NCBI GenBank assembly: GCA_020845895.1
Contig: JADLEX010000082.1
Location: forward strand, 1 to 59,005
DNA: 59,005 nucleotides
Reading direction: 5' to 3'
From: Deltaproteobacteria bacterium
GTDB lineage: Bacteria > Lernaellota > Lernaellaia > JACKCT01
Below, one piece after another: positions 17,589 to 26,724 of the stretch. Made by a program: the position numbers and the translations under genes. The number at the start of each line of letters is the position of its first letter. The stretch's first letter is position 1. The notes under the pieces are model-generated. The model was given only the letters and a program-made list of their open reading frames with translations. It had not been told where the DNA came from and ran no database searches.

Positions 17589-19220
17589 ATGACGAAACCC
17601 GGCCAAGAATTCGTGGTGAAGCGTCCCGAGCTGTGGATCGTCCTCGCCGTATTGGTCGTCGGCGTTCCGACGCTTTGGATGCCGATGGGGCTCGACCACG
17701 GTAATTGCGGCTACGTGGCGGATGTGATCCTGGACGGCGGAGCGCCGTACAAGGATGCATGGGAGACGCGCCCGCCCGCGATCTTCTACCTCAACGCGGC
17801 GGCGATCGCGGCGTTCGGCAAAAACGGTTTCGCGTTCCGCATGTTCGATCTGGTCTGGCAACTCGCGGCGGCGCTCGCACTCGGCCGTCTGACGCGGCGC
17901 TGGTTCGGCGAGCGCGCGGGGATGTTCGCGGGCGTGCTCTTCGCCGCGGTGTATTTCATCCCCGCGTCGTATTGGGATCTGGCGAACGGCGACATCTACA
18001 TCGTACTGCCCTCGGCGCTCGCGCTGCTGTGCCTGTTCGATCGCCCCGGACCGCGTTTCGCGTGGGACGCGATGTGCGGCGCGCTCATCGGCGTCGTGTT
18101 CTGGGTCCGATTCACGCACGGCCTGTTCGGCCTCCCCGTGCTCGCGTGGATTCTTTCGGAGAGTCGGCACGAAGTGCCCTACGGTTTCGCACGCAGCATC
18201 GCGCGTCTCACCGCCGTCGGGGCGGGATTCGCGGCGGTCGTGGGCGGCTACGTCGCCTTGCTCGCGGCGCAGGGCGCACTCGGCGATTTCCTCTACACGG
18301 TCTTCGACTTCGACATGAAATACGCGCAGACCACGTATCTCGGCGGGTTTCCCGAATTCGCGCGGTTCGTGATCGCCAAACACGTCATCTGGTCGTGGCG
18401 CAATCTCGCGGTGGTGCTGCCCGGGTTGCTCGCGCTGATTCAACTCCTTCGCACAAGACCGCTCACGCACGGCGCGATCGTCCTCGCCACGTGGACGGCG
18501 GCGACGTACGCGGGCGTCGCGATCATGGCGAAGTTTTTCGTGTATCACTGGTTCGCGATGCTCGGGCCGCTGTCCGTTCTCGCGGGCTTCGCCTTCGCGT
18601 CGGCCACGACGAAACCGCGCGCCGCGTGGGTGCTTGCGGGACATCGCATCACGCTCACCGTTTGCGCGGCGCTGCTGGTCGTCGCGATGGCCGGGCAATC
18701 GCTCACACGCGTGGCCGATGGCGCGCGCCTCGCGACCGGAAAGCTGTCGTGGACGCAGTATCTGTCCCGATTCGACAACCTGCGCGATTTCGGCAGCTTC
18801 TCCGCCACCGCGAATCATCTGGGCGGCGAGTACCTGCGTAAACGCACACGCCCCGACGACAAGATCTGGATCTGGAGCGCGAGTACGCTGGTGCTCTTCA
18901 ACGCCGACCGGCGCGGCGTGGGGCGGTTCGGTACGAATTTGATGCTGGCCCCCGCGTGGCGCCGCGCCGATTGGACAGCGGAGCTGCTCCATCTCGTGCA
19001 GACGGAGAAACCCGCATATGCGATCGTCACCTTCGGCGATGCGGGCGCGCCGATCACGGGCGGGGAGCTGGATTCACGGCAGCTTCTGGCGACGTTTCCG
19101 GAGCTTTCGGCACACTGGCGCGAGCACTACGAAGTGGAAACGACGATCGGCAACATGGAGTTCCACCGACGGCGCGACCCACCGACGGCCGTCACGACGA
19201 CGACTTCTTCGCCGCCGTAA
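17589..19220 (+). CDS. Polytopic membrane glycosyltransferase-like protein (GT-C / PMT-like)
   Basis: About 543 residues with ten or more hydrophobic segments. The first periplasmic loop has GNCGYVADVILDGGAPYKDAW and ETRPPAIFYLN, the pattern seen in PMT_2/ArnT-type enzymes, where acidic residues in this loop bind metal and lipid-phosphate sugar. The C-terminus is a short soluble domain. ATG at 17589 is preferred because it places a short cytoplasmic tail before the first helix; no strong ribosome binding site is visible. Its 3' end overlaps the convergent neighbour by 29 bp. It probably moves a sugar from an undecaprenyl-phosphate donor onto a glycan or protein outside the inner membrane. Donor and acceptor are unknown. 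Confidence 0.75.
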   Translation: MTKPGQEFVVKRPELWIVLAVLVVGVPTLWMPMGLDHGNCGYVADVILDGGAPYKDAWETRPPAIFYLNAAAIAAFGKNGFAFRMFDLVWQLAAALALGRLTRRWFGERAGMFAGVLFAAVYFIPASYWDLANGDIYIVLPSALALLCLFDRPGPRFAWDAMCGALIGVVFWVRFTHGLFGLPVLAWILSESRHEVPYGFARSIARLTAVGAGFAAVVGGYVALLAAQGALGDFLYTVFDFDMKYAQTTYLGGFPEFARFVIAKHVIWSWRNLAVVLPGLLALIQLLRTRPLTHGAIVLATWTAATYAGVAIMAKFFVYHWFAMLGPLSVLAGFAFASATTKPRAAWVLAGHRITLTVCAALLVVAMAGQSLTRVADGARLATGKLSWTQYLSRFDNLRDFGSFSATANHLGGEYLRKRTRPDDKIWIWSASTLVLFNADRRGVGRFGTNLMLAPAWRRADWTAELLHLVQTEKPAYAIVTFGDAGAPITGGELDSRQLLATFPELSAHWREHYEVETTIGNMEFHRRRDPPTAVTTTTSSPP

Positions 19221-20895
19221 CCTTCCCGGCGCCCGGCCGTTCGACCCGGACGAATGCCTGCTTGACGGCCACATCAGTCTCTTTCTTTACGAAAAACAGC
19301 GCGCGGTCGTGCAGGTAGCGCAGCTCCATCAGATCGTATTCGGCGAGCATGGTGGTGGAAAAGAGAAAATCGAAGGTGGTGTCGCGCCGCGCTTCGAATG
19401 ACTTCGGCTTCTCGATCACGTCGTCCGACTTCAGCTCGCCGCGCTCGTATCGTTCGCGCATTTCAAAGTATTCGTTGAGGACCAGATTGACCTCGACTCC
19501 CGGTTCCTCGATGAAAAAGAACACGAGGTCGGGATCGAGTTCGCGCACGCGGGCGTAGTCGGCCTTCTCGTGGCCCGCGACGCCTTCGCCGAGTTCGACG
19601 TGCCGTCGCGCGATCACGGGATCGGTGAGACCGAGGCTGTCGTAAGACGTGAGGCGACTGAAGTACGGAATCGCTCCGGCGGGCGCGAGAAAGAGCGTTG
19701 TCTCGCGGGGGACCTTTTTGCGCAGCACATCGCCGATGCGCGCCCAGGCGTTTACCAGTTCGATCTGCGTGTAGTACTTCAGCCCGTTGAGGGGATACGC
19801 CACATTCCAGACGAGCGCGATGACGAAAAAGGTCGTTGCCCGCCGCCAGAATCGTTGTCGCACGGCGGAATCTGGGCTCGCGGCGGATCGGCCCGGCAAG
19901 AATTCCACGGCGGTCGGCGTCATCCACGCGAACACGGGCAAAACGGGCACGAAAAAGCGACCGAACGAAAAATAGTCGCCGCCGACGTAGATGTTGTAAG
20001 CCATGTATCCCGCGATCCAGACGAGACCGAGCGCCGTCCGGCGGCGCGTGAAGTCATCCCCGCGCCGCACGGCCAGGACCGCGCCGATCATGACACCGAC
20101 GGCCGGCAGCGTGGTGCCGAACCACTGCGCAATGTAGACCAATCCGCGCTCGGCGAGGGCGAGCGACCCTCCATCGACCTTGGCGTAGTACGTATTGGGG
20201 AACAGGTCCCCATAAAACGAATAACGATACGCGGCGACGGGCACGAAGATCGCCGCGAAGAGCAGCGCAGTGACGATGACGCGGCGCACCCGGATCCCGC
20301 GGTCCGAATAGAGGAACAGGAATGCGCACGAGGGCACGAGGAATGCGGCGGCCTCCATGCGGATCGTCGCGGCAAGCGCGATCCACAAGCCCGCCCACGC
20401 CCCGCCGATTCCTTTCTCCATCGACCTCGCGACGGCGAGGAATCCGCCGAAAAGCAGCGCGGTGAAGACGATCGTCTCCATGCCCGAATGCGCGTAGACC
20501 CACATGGCCGGCTGCGCCGCGATGGCCCAGACGATGCCCGACATGCGGCGTGCATCCCAGAGCGCGTCGCGGTCCGTGATTCCGGCTTCGACGCAAAGGA
20601 CGTAGAGCAAGAAGGCGAGCGCCGCGAAGTTGAGGCAAAGCCCGGCGAATTCGGGATGCGCTCCGAGTTTCATCCCGAGACCGATGGCGACGGCGTAGAG
20701 GAAATTCGACGTGGCTTCGACGTGCTGGCCGATGTTGTAGACGAGCCCGTGCCCGTTCGCGAGGTTTCGCGAGCAACGGAACGTGATGTAGGCGTCGTCC
20801 ATCGCCCCCATGCCCGCGAGACGCCCGGCAATCCAGGCGACCGAGCAGGTGGCGAGAGACAGGCCGAGCGCGTGTCGGTGTACGCGGCGAAACAT
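19192..20895 (-). CDS. GT-C-type membrane glycosyltransferase-like protein, intact paralogue
   Basis: About 567 residues with roughly ten membrane helices and a C-terminal soluble domain. The motif MDDAYITFRCSRNLANGHGL near residue 32 and GQHVEATSNFLYA after it mark the catalytic first loop of the AftB-like GT-C group; the paired Asp residues are the likely metal or base site. YNIYVGGDYFSFGRFFVPVLP begins the second membrane block. It is the closest relative in the window of the frameshifted gene at 15776-17478. ATG at 20895 is favoured over an in-frame upstream start because translation then opens with FRRVHRHALG, a basic stretch before helix 1. Role inferred: polyprenyl-linked sugar transfer for envelope glycans. 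Confidence 0.77.
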   Translation of the reverse strand: MFRRVHRHALGLSLATCSVAWIAGRLAGMGAMDDAYITFRCSRNLANGHGLVYNIGQHVEATSNFLYAVAIGLGMKLGAHPEFAGLCLNFAALAFLLYVLCVEAGITDRDALWDARRMSGIVWAIAAQPAMWVYAHSGMETIVFTALLFGGFLAVARSMEKGIGGAWAGLWIALAATIRMEAAAFLVPSCAFLFLYSDRGIRVRRVIVTALLFAAIFVPVAAYRYSFYGDLFPNTYYAKVDGGSLALAERGLVYIAQWFGTTLPAVGVMIGAVLAVRRGDDFTRRRTALGLVWIAGYMAYNIYVGGDYFSFGRFFVPVLPVFAWMTPTAVEFLPGRSAASPDSAVRQRFWRRATTFFVIALVWNVAYPLNGLKYYTQIELVNAWARIGDVLRKKVPRETTLFLAPAGAIPYFSRLTSYDSLGLTDPVIARRHVELGEGVAGHEKADYARVRELDPDLVFFFIEEPGVEVNLVLNEYFEMRERYERGELKSDDVIEKPKSFEARRDTTFDFLFSTTMLAEYDLMELRYLHDRALFFVKKETDVAVKQAFVRVERPGAGKVTAAKKSSS

Positions 20896-21074
20896 CTTGC
20901 CCGCTCTGGTTATTCCGGCACCAGTTGATCGAAACGCGGCGAAATTAGCCGCGAAGCCCGTATGTGTCAAAATCCGCTTCTCGCCCCGCCGGACATTTCT
21001 CGCGTAATTTTCGTGCCCGTGATATCGCACGGGCGAGTTGCGTGATCTCGCAATCCCATGTTTCGGGGTCGCTC

Positions 21075-22388
21075 ATGAAATGCGTTTTCCGTGCGATGTG
21101 GATTTCGGTCGCCTTCATCCTTTCGGCTCACGCCGCTCTCGCGGACGCGCGCGTGCGGACGGCCGATGTCGTCGTGATGACCGCCCGCGATTTCGGGCCG
21201 CTCCTCGGAATGCCCATCGCGAATCTGCGTGCTTACGCCAAAGCCGGAGATCGATTCGCGCCCATCCCGTTTCAGATCGACGAGCGCGACGCCAAAGGAG
21301 CGCTCGTCTTCCCCCTCGGGCCGCGCGCCGGGCGCGACGTGGACGATGGACGGCTCGACGCGAATGACGAACTCGTCTTCATGGCGAAAGACGTTGGGAC
21401 CTCCGTTGAGCGCTCGGCGTTTCCCGCCGGATGGAAATCGGCGCTACCCGTCGAAATCGCCGACCCGGTGAACGGTTCGTCGTCGTGGATCTATCTGATC
21501 GGTTTCGACAAACCGCCCGCCGCCTCGCCCGTCGATTACGTTCGCTACGATCCCGCGACGAATACAATCCAAGCCGCGAATTACACGATGGCGTTCGACC
21601 CGAAAGCCCCGATCGGCATCGGCAAACTCGCCGTGAACGCGCAGGGCGGCGGCGACGGACGCAATACCATCGACCGGCTCAAGATCCGTTTCACGGCGAC
21701 CGCGCTGGCCGGGCTCATGAAGATCGAGCGCAACGAGGAGCAGTTCACGTGCAAGGTCGTGGCGTGGATCGACGGTCCCGTGCGCGTCATCCGGCATACG
21801 CAGAACCGCATCGTGCTGCTGCTCAACATCCCTTCGCCATCGGCCATGCTCGACAACGTTTACTACGCCAATCAGTTCGAGTTTCCGACCGAGGTGAACG
21901 TTCCTTTCGATCCGGGCACGCTGATCTCCGACCCGCGATTCGCCGTTTCGACCGATGCGCTGTGCGGCGTTTCGGGCATGACGTATCGCAACGAAAAGAA
22001 TCCGCGCGCCGTGGCGATCGACGGCGTGACGTCGCCCGAGGAATCGGCGATGGACCGGGGCGCCTATCGCTGGATGGTGGTCACGCTCCCGCCGCCGGGG
22101 CGCGGCGCATGGCTCAATCGTTTGACCTACGACCAGGGCCTCGGCGTCACGCCGAATCTCTTCTACGTCGATCGCAAGGACGTTCCCGACGCACCTGAGA
22201 ACGACGCGGGGCAGTGCGGGAATCTCGGTTACACGCTCGACGGAATGGGGAACCTGAAGAAGGGCGAACTGCGGCTCAACTCGATCATGGTCAACATGCC
22301 CGAGTTTTCCGAAGGCCGAATCGTGGAGTATCTGAACATCCTCGATCGACCGCTGGTCGCCACCGCGCGAGAGGCGATCCTGCCCTGA
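21075..22388 (+). CDS. Secreted protein of unknown function
   Basis: A 437-residue protein with a clear Sec signal (about 1-23, CVFRAMWISVAFILSAHAALA). I do not recognise the family. The mature chain is beta-rich with conserved-looking turns: PIPFQIDERDAKG near 77, LDANDELVFMAKD near 107, and a Gly/Asn-rich NAQGGGDGRNTIDRLKIRF near 195. No lipobox, Asp tail or membrane segment is present, unlike the exported proteins around it. It stands alone between a divergent glycosyltransferase gene and a convergent lipoprotein gene, with a shared hairpin after its stop. A carbohydrate-related periplasmic role is possible but not shown. Confidence 0.7.
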   Translation: MKCVFRAMWISVAFILSAHAALADARVRTADVVVMTARDFGPLLGMPIANLRAYAKAGDRFAPIPFQIDERDAKGALVFPLGPRAGRDVDDGRLDANDELVFMAKDVGTSVERSAFPAGWKSALPVEIADPVNGSSSWIYLIGFDKPPAASPVDYVRYDPATNTIQAANYTMAFDPKAPIGIGKLAVNAQGGGDGRNTIDRLKIRFTATALAGLMKIERNEEQFTCKVVAWIDGPVRVIRHTQNRIVLLLNIPSPSAMLDNVYYANQFEFPTEVNVPFDPGTLISDPRFAVSTDALCGVSGMTYRNEKNPRAVAIDGVTSPEESAMDRGAYRWMVVTLPPPGRGAWLNRLTYDQGLGVTPNLFYVDRKDVPDAPENDAGQCGNLGYTLDGMGNLKKGELRLNSIMVNMPEFSEGRIVEYLNILDRPLVATAREAILP

Positions 22389-22402
22389 AGTCTGATTTGG
22401 AA

Positions 22403-22433
22403 AGACGGCGGGGCCGAACCGACCCCGCCGTCT
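22403..22433. terminator. Bidirectional hairpin between convergent genes
   Basis: Perfect 11-bp inverted repeat AGACGGCGGGG / CCCCGCCGTCT with a 9-nt loop, 14 bp after one stop codon and 22 bp before the other. Both strands have short A/T-rich flanks rather than long T runs. Confidence 0.6.
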
Positions 22434-22455
22434 GAATTTCGCGATTCGTTACTCG

Positions 22456-24645
22456 TCAGGGCTGGTATTCGTACGCCCCGATATCCCAACCCGCGCCGCG
22501 CGGGCGCGGACGATCCATGACGTCCCGGTAGAGCAACGACGCCAACGATCCCGACAGGTAGGCGAAGGGATTGGCCCCGGCGTCGACGAGGTCGCTGCCC
22601 GCGGTCAGGTCGTAGTTGCCCGCGCCCGCGTTCACGAAGCCGGCGCTCGTATTCAGGTTCATCGACGCGTCCGCGCAGTCCGTCCACGAGCAGTCGTTGA
22701 TGTCGGCGAGGTCGTTGATGCAGTCCGCCGTGTCGGCTTGGAGGAAGAGGCAGTCGGGCGTCGCGGACGACGTGATGTTGTTGCCCACGAAGGTCAGCGG
22801 CGCGCCGGAGCTGTCGTTGGAGAAGTACACTCCGTAAGTGTCGGTCGTCGCGGCACCGACGGTGATCGTGTTGTTGATAACCGTCATCGGTGCAAACATG
22901 GTATCCTGATAGGGATACAGGAACGCGCCGACGGAGTAGCTCGATCCGGCGGGAGCGGCGAGGATCGTGTTGTTGCCGATCACGGATTCCCCGTCGATGT
23001 TGGTCAGATAAAGGCCGATGCTGCTCGTCGTCGCGGTCCCGGCGTGGATCAGATTGTTCTCGAACATGCTGTCGCCGAAGTTGATCGCGTATACCCCAAA
23101 GTTGCCCGCCGAGCTGCCCGCGCGAAAGACGTTGCCCTCCGCGAATATGCCAAAGGCGAATTGCGAGAAAAGGCCGATGGAGCTGACCGCGCCGTCCCCC
23201 GCGTCGATGACGTTATCGGAGAGGCTGAAGTCGGCCAGAAGGGCAAAAATGCCCGTCGCCGCGCCGGCCGCGGCGTCCGCGCCTTCGACGGTGTTGCCGT
23301 TCACCTCGAACGACGAGCTCGGGTCAAAGCCGGTGAGGTAGAGGCCATAGCCGTTGGCCGCGGGATCTCCGACGTCGACATTGTTACCGTTCACGCGCGC
23401 GGAGTATGCCGTGGCATAAATGCCCGCAGCCACGGTCGCGGATTCCGGCGTTGAAATGACGTTGTTGCGGACATCGGAATTCAGCGCGTACGCAAAGATG
23501 CCGTAGGCCGCGCTGGTGAGGTTCGCGCCGGTCGTCACCTGATTGTCGACGACCGTGACGTCGTTGTTCAGAAACGAGTAGACCCCGTAGTTCTTGCCGC
23601 AGTCGTCTCCGCCGGCGATGATGTTGTTCGAAATCCGGATCTCTCCTCCACTCACCATGATCCCCATCGAGGACGTGACCACCGAGTCCGGCATGTTCAC
23701 CTCGAACCCGTCGACGGTGACCGGCTGCGTCGGAATGGCGTAGATGGCGAACGTCGTCTGTCCGTTGACGATCGACGGATTGTTGACGAGATCGCGCGTC
23801 CAGTCGGCCGGATCGTATCCGCCGAAGAGCGACGCCTCCGTCGTGACGACCGACTCGTCGTAGGTGCCACCGGCGATGTAGACGTTCTCGCCTCCATCCA
23901 CAGCCGCGGCTTCGTCGATGCCCTTCTGGATCGTCGCGAAGGGTGCGGCCTGCGTGCCCGCGTTGGAGTCGTTGCCGCTCACCTCATCGACAAAGAAGCC
24001 GTTCGAATCCTCGGCGGTGAAATCTCCGCTGTCGCAGTCCTGATCGATGCCGTCGTCCGGAATATCGAATCCCGCGGGATTCACGTCCGGATTCGTGTCG
24101 TCGCAGTCGTCGCCTTCGTCGGCATAGCCGCCGGGCAGACTGTCGCCCGAACACACCGGCACCTCGGTGCCGAAGAAGTAGTCGCCATCGGCATCGACGA
24201 ATCCGGCCAGAAACTGCCACACCGCGGCATCGCCGTCGTTGCAGTCCGGCCCGTCGATCGACGTGTAGGCGTCGCACCCGGCGAAAACCAGGTCGCCGTC
24301 GTTGTCCAAACAGGTCGCGCAGCTCGCCCAGTTGTTCTCATCGGCGTCGTCGCAGTCGGGACCCGCGTCGCAGTTCTCGCCGCGCGTGTCGCCATCGGTG
24401 TCCACGCATTGCGGTTCGACGTCGTCATCCGCATCGTCGTCCGCGTCGTCGTCGGCGTCGTCGTCGGCGTCATCATCGGAGTCGTCATCCGTGGCGTCGT
24501 CGTCGGAATCGTCATCCGTGGCGTCGTCGTCCGCGGGCGAGCCGGAATCGTCGTCGTCATCGTCATCGCCGCAACCGCAGCCGACGATCGACGCGGACAT
24601 CAGGGCGAGGACCAGCACCCACATCCATCCCTTTGTAAAACGCAT
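22456..24645 (-). CDS. Large Asp-rich lipoprotein: MopE-like repeats plus right-handed beta-helix
   Basis: A 729-residue lipoprotein with GGGAGG before the ATG. The signal ends in SIVGC, with Cys23 the predicted lipid site, and the mature start GCGCGD runs into an Asp-rich linker (about 27-75). Residues 77-200 hold MopE-like repeats: spaced D-x-D-G-D and C-D-D motifs with paired Cys (DGPDCNDGDAA, GDDCDDTNPDVNP) that may bind metal. After GNDSNAGTQAAPFATIQKGI (a DUF1565-type entry) comes a parallel beta-helix to the C-terminus, with recurring NNVI, NGN and SSIGLY turns. Such proteins are surface adhesins or polysaccharide-binding proteins in related bacteria. A palindrome shared with the next lipoprotein gene lies about 100 bp upstream. 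Confidence 0.85.
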   Translation of the reverse strand: MRFTKGWMWVLVLALMSASIVGCGCGDDDDDDDSGSPADDDATDDDSDDDATDDDSDDDADDDADDDADDDADDDVEPQCVDTDGDTRGENCDAGPDCDDADENNWASCATCLDNDGDLVFAGCDAYTSIDGPDCNDGDAAVWQFLAGFVDADGDYFFGTEVPVCSGDSLPGGYADEGDDCDDTNPDVNPAGFDIPDDGIDQDCDSGDFTAEDSNGFFVDEVSGNDSNAGTQAAPFATIQKGIDEAAAVDGGENVYIAGGTYDESVVTTEASLFGGYDPADWTRDLVNNPSIVNGQTTFAIYAIPTQPVTVDGFEVNMPDSVVTSSMGIMVSGGEIRISNNIIAGGDDCGKNYGVYSFLNNDVTVVDNQVTTGANLTSAAYGIFAYALNSDVRNNVISTPESATVAAGIYATAYSARVNGNNVDVGDPAANGYGLYLTGFDPSSSFEVNGNTVEGADAAAGAATGIFALLADFSLSDNVIDAGDGAVSSIGLFSQFAFGIFAEGNVFRAGSSAGNFGVYAINFGDSMFENNLIHAGTATTSSIGLYLTNIDGESVIGNNTILAAPAGSSYSVGAFLYPYQDTMFAPMTVINNTITVGAATTDTYGVYFSNDSSGAPLTFVGNNITSSATPDCLFLQADTADCINDLADINDCSWTDCADASMNLNTSAGFVNAGAGNYDLTAGSDLVDAGANPFAYLSGSLASLLYRDVMDRPRPRGAGWDIGAYEYQP

Positions 24646-24739
24646 GGCCGCGAACCTCCCGATTCGAAAGTGGATCCAGTGAATTGTGCCTACTCGGGCA
24701 GTGTCCCCCCGACCGTCCCCACCGTCAAGCAAAATCTGC

Positions 24740-24753
24740 ATGACAAATGTCAT
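24740..24753. promoter_or_regulatory. ATGAC-N4-GTCAT palindrome upstream of the beta-helix lipoprotein
   Basis: ATGACAAATGTCAT, a perfect 6-bp dyad around AA, centred about 101 bp before the start codon. The same palindrome sits at 26666-26679 before the other Asp-rich lipoprotein gene. N4 spacing recalls CRP/FNR-type sites, but the half-site matches none I know. Confidence 0.5.
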
Positions 24754-24785
24754 ATGTGAATTTCGAGCGGTCAGCGCGCGAAGAA

Positions 24786-26582
24786 TTACAGGTACGGCCC
24801 GCCGAATTGGATCAACGTCGTGGCGCTCGGCGCGTCGATCTCCAATGGGTCCTCGCAGCCGGTCGAGTCACAGGGGTAGATCAACCAGCGTGTCTCACCG
24901 CCAACGTCTCCGACGACCGCCGGGTCCGGCGCGTGATCGCCGGTGAAGTCGATCTCCATCGTCATCCACGGCGGACTATCGAACGCGGTGGTGACGTCCG
25001 CGTCGTAGGCTTCGTCCATATTCTCGCCGTTGTACAGGTAGATGCGGTAGTCGTAGACCCAGTCCGCGCCGCCCCAAACGGCTTCCTGCGCGAGAACGAA
25101 TACATCCACGATGCCGTCGCCGCCCAGGTCCGCCGCTCCCGCGGTCGTGCGTCCGCCTTCACCAAGCGCAATCGTTGCGAGCGACGTCGTCTCCGAACCG
25201 TCGAGCATCGACAGGAGCGAAAGCTGCCCCGTTCGCGCTCCGCCGTCGGTATGTTCCGTGATGACGGCGAGCGACGGATCGAGCCCGCCCGCGGGAATGA
25301 AACCCACTGCGGTGCCGCCGCGCCGGTGGCCCATTGCGAACTCACTCACGTAGCCCGGCGGCAGCGTGAACGTGAAGCGTTCAGAATATCCGTCCGGGCC
25401 GTTGAGAACGGGCCAGTGGTCGTCCCCTCCCGACTCGCTGACGTTGAGAAACGGGTCGAGCACGCCGTCGAGGTCGACATCGATGAAATCGTAGAGGCTA
25501 TACGCGTACGCGTCGGCCGCCGGTGTGGAGGCGAACTCCTCGACGAAGACGCCGCCGACGTAGCCATACACGGTGTGCGATGCCTCCTTCGACGGGATCG
25601 CGTCGTCGGCCCACGTGAGCGCGTGGATGAACTCCGTTATCCCGTCGCCGTCGAAATCGCCGACGCGCCCGCTCGACCAGTTGTTGCCGTTCAGAGCCTC
25701 GATGGGATCGGTCGACGCGACCGGGGCGCCGGTCAGGCTGTTGTACGCGTAAAACTGCGCGTACTCCGTTCCGGCGTCGTCCCACTCACGGTAGGTCGCG
25801 AAGTGCACCGCGCCGGAATCGCCCGTCACGTTCGACGCGGTCGGGAAAAGCCGCCCCGGCACGAAGTCGGGCAGCCATGCGGTGTTCCCCTCACCTTCGT
25901 CAGGGATCAGATCCCCGGGCGTGATCGTTCCACCCTCGTTGTGGAAGATGAGGTAGCCCTTGTCGCCCCCGCAGTCCTCGCAATACGTGACGAAGTCCGC
26001 GAAGCCGTCGTTGCGTTCGTCGAGGATGGCAAACGCGTACAGATTCGCGTCGACGGGATCGGACTCGTAAAAGGGCGTCTCGAAATCGCCGTTCGCGTAA
26101 ACGAGAAATGTCGTCTCCAGCGTGCCCGCGTCGTAGGCGGCGATCAGCACGTCCCAGATGCCGTCCTGATCGAAATCCGCGACGGAAAACCGCGTTCCGC
26201 CCTCGCCGATGGCGACGCCCTCCAGCGTGAGCTTCGCCGTGCTCGCCAGCGTGCCCGGCTCGACGAAGAACAGGACGAATCGGTCGTCGTCCCAATCCAT
26301 CGTGGCCATGGCGAGTTCCTCGTCGCCGTCGCCGTCGTAGTCGGCGGGGACAATGCACCCGGCTTCCGGGCCGAGGTCGTCGTCGCCGGTGTCGTCGTCC
26401 GTCGTGTCGTCGTCGGACGTATCGTCATCGCCGGTGTCGTCATCCGCCGAATCATCGTCAGCGTCGTCGTCCGCGGAGCCGCCGCCCGAATCGTCGTCGT
26501 CATCGCCGCAACCGCAGCCGACCGAAGACATCGCCAGAACCAAGCACCACGCACCAAGGGCAATCCACTTCGTGAGACGCAT
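24786..26582 (-). CDS. Asp-rich lipoprotein with VCBS/FG-GAP-type repeats
   Basis: A 598-residue lipoprotein with GGAGG 8 bases before the ATG. The signal peptide ends in SSVGC (Cys23), and the mature start GCGCGDDDDD leads into an Asp/Thr/Ser linker to about residue 73. The body carries FG-GAP/VCBS-like units, each with a calcium-type loop: VPADYDGDGDEELAMA, ADFDQDGIWDVLIA, GDFDGDGITEFI, VDLDGVLDPFL and ADLGGDGIVDVFV, spaced 50-120 residues. This pattern suggests an integrin-alpha-like beta-propeller. It is probably exposed on the outer surface and calcium-stabilised; the ligand is unknown. Anchor and linker closely resemble those of the neighbouring beta-helix lipoprotein, and both share an upstream palindrome. 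Confidence 0.83.
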   Translation of the reverse strand: MRLTKWIALGAWCLVLAMSSVGCGCGDDDDDSGGGSADDDADDDSADDDTGDDDTSDDDTTDDDTGDDDLGPEAGCIVPADYDGDGDEELAMATMDWDDDRFVLFFVEPGTLASTAKLTLEGVAIGEGGTRFSVADFDQDGIWDVLIAAYDAGTLETTFLVYANGDFETPFYESDPVDANLYAFAILDERNDGFADFVTYCEDCGGDKGYLIFHNEGGTITPGDLIPDEGEGNTAWLPDFVPGRLFPTASNVTGDSGAVHFATYREWDDAGTEYAQFYAYNSLTGAPVASTDPIEALNGNNWSSGRVGDFDGDGITEFIHALTWADDAIPSKEASHTVYGYVGGVFVEEFASTPAADAYAYSLYDFIDVDLDGVLDPFLNVSESGGDDHWPVLNGPDGYSERFTFTLPPGYVSEFAMGHRRGGTAVGFIPAGGLDPSLAVITEHTDGGARTGQLSLLSMLDGSETTSLATIALGEGGRTTAGAADLGGDGIVDVFVLAQEAVWGGADWVYDYRIYLYNGENMDEAYDADVTTAFDSPPWMTMEIDFTGDHAPDPAVVGDVGGETRWLIYPCDSTGCEDPLEIDAPSATTLIQFGGPYL

Positions 26583-26665
26583 TCGCCACCTCCAACGAAC
26601 CGACACAACTCCACCATCGGCAATTCAAGGGTGTGAGGATACGCGGGAGAACCCGACCGGTGGTC

Positions 26666-26679
26666 ATGACATTTGTCAT
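26666..26679. promoter_or_regulatory. ATGAC-N4-GTCAT palindrome upstream of the VCBS lipoprotein
   Basis: ATGACATTTGTCAT, the reverse complement of the site at 24740, centred about 90 bp before the start codon. A possible -10 (TATCCT on the minus strand, 26636-26641) would place it near -43, the usual position of a class II activator site. Confidence 0.5.
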
Positions 26680-26724
26680 CTTGCCGACGAATTCACCATC
26701 CCGATCCACGCCGACCGAGTCGGC

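Noticed and set aside
24420-24560. Regular short repeats that could suggest a CRISPR array
   Set aside because: Units are 9-15 bp GTCGTC-type microsatellites within a coding region, with no spacers of constant length and no cas genes.
24302-24682. Plus-strand Ser-rich frame across the Asp-coding tract
   Set aside because: The repeating SSASSSES translation is just the antisense of GAY codons in the lipoprotein linker; similar frames appear opposite every Asp tract.
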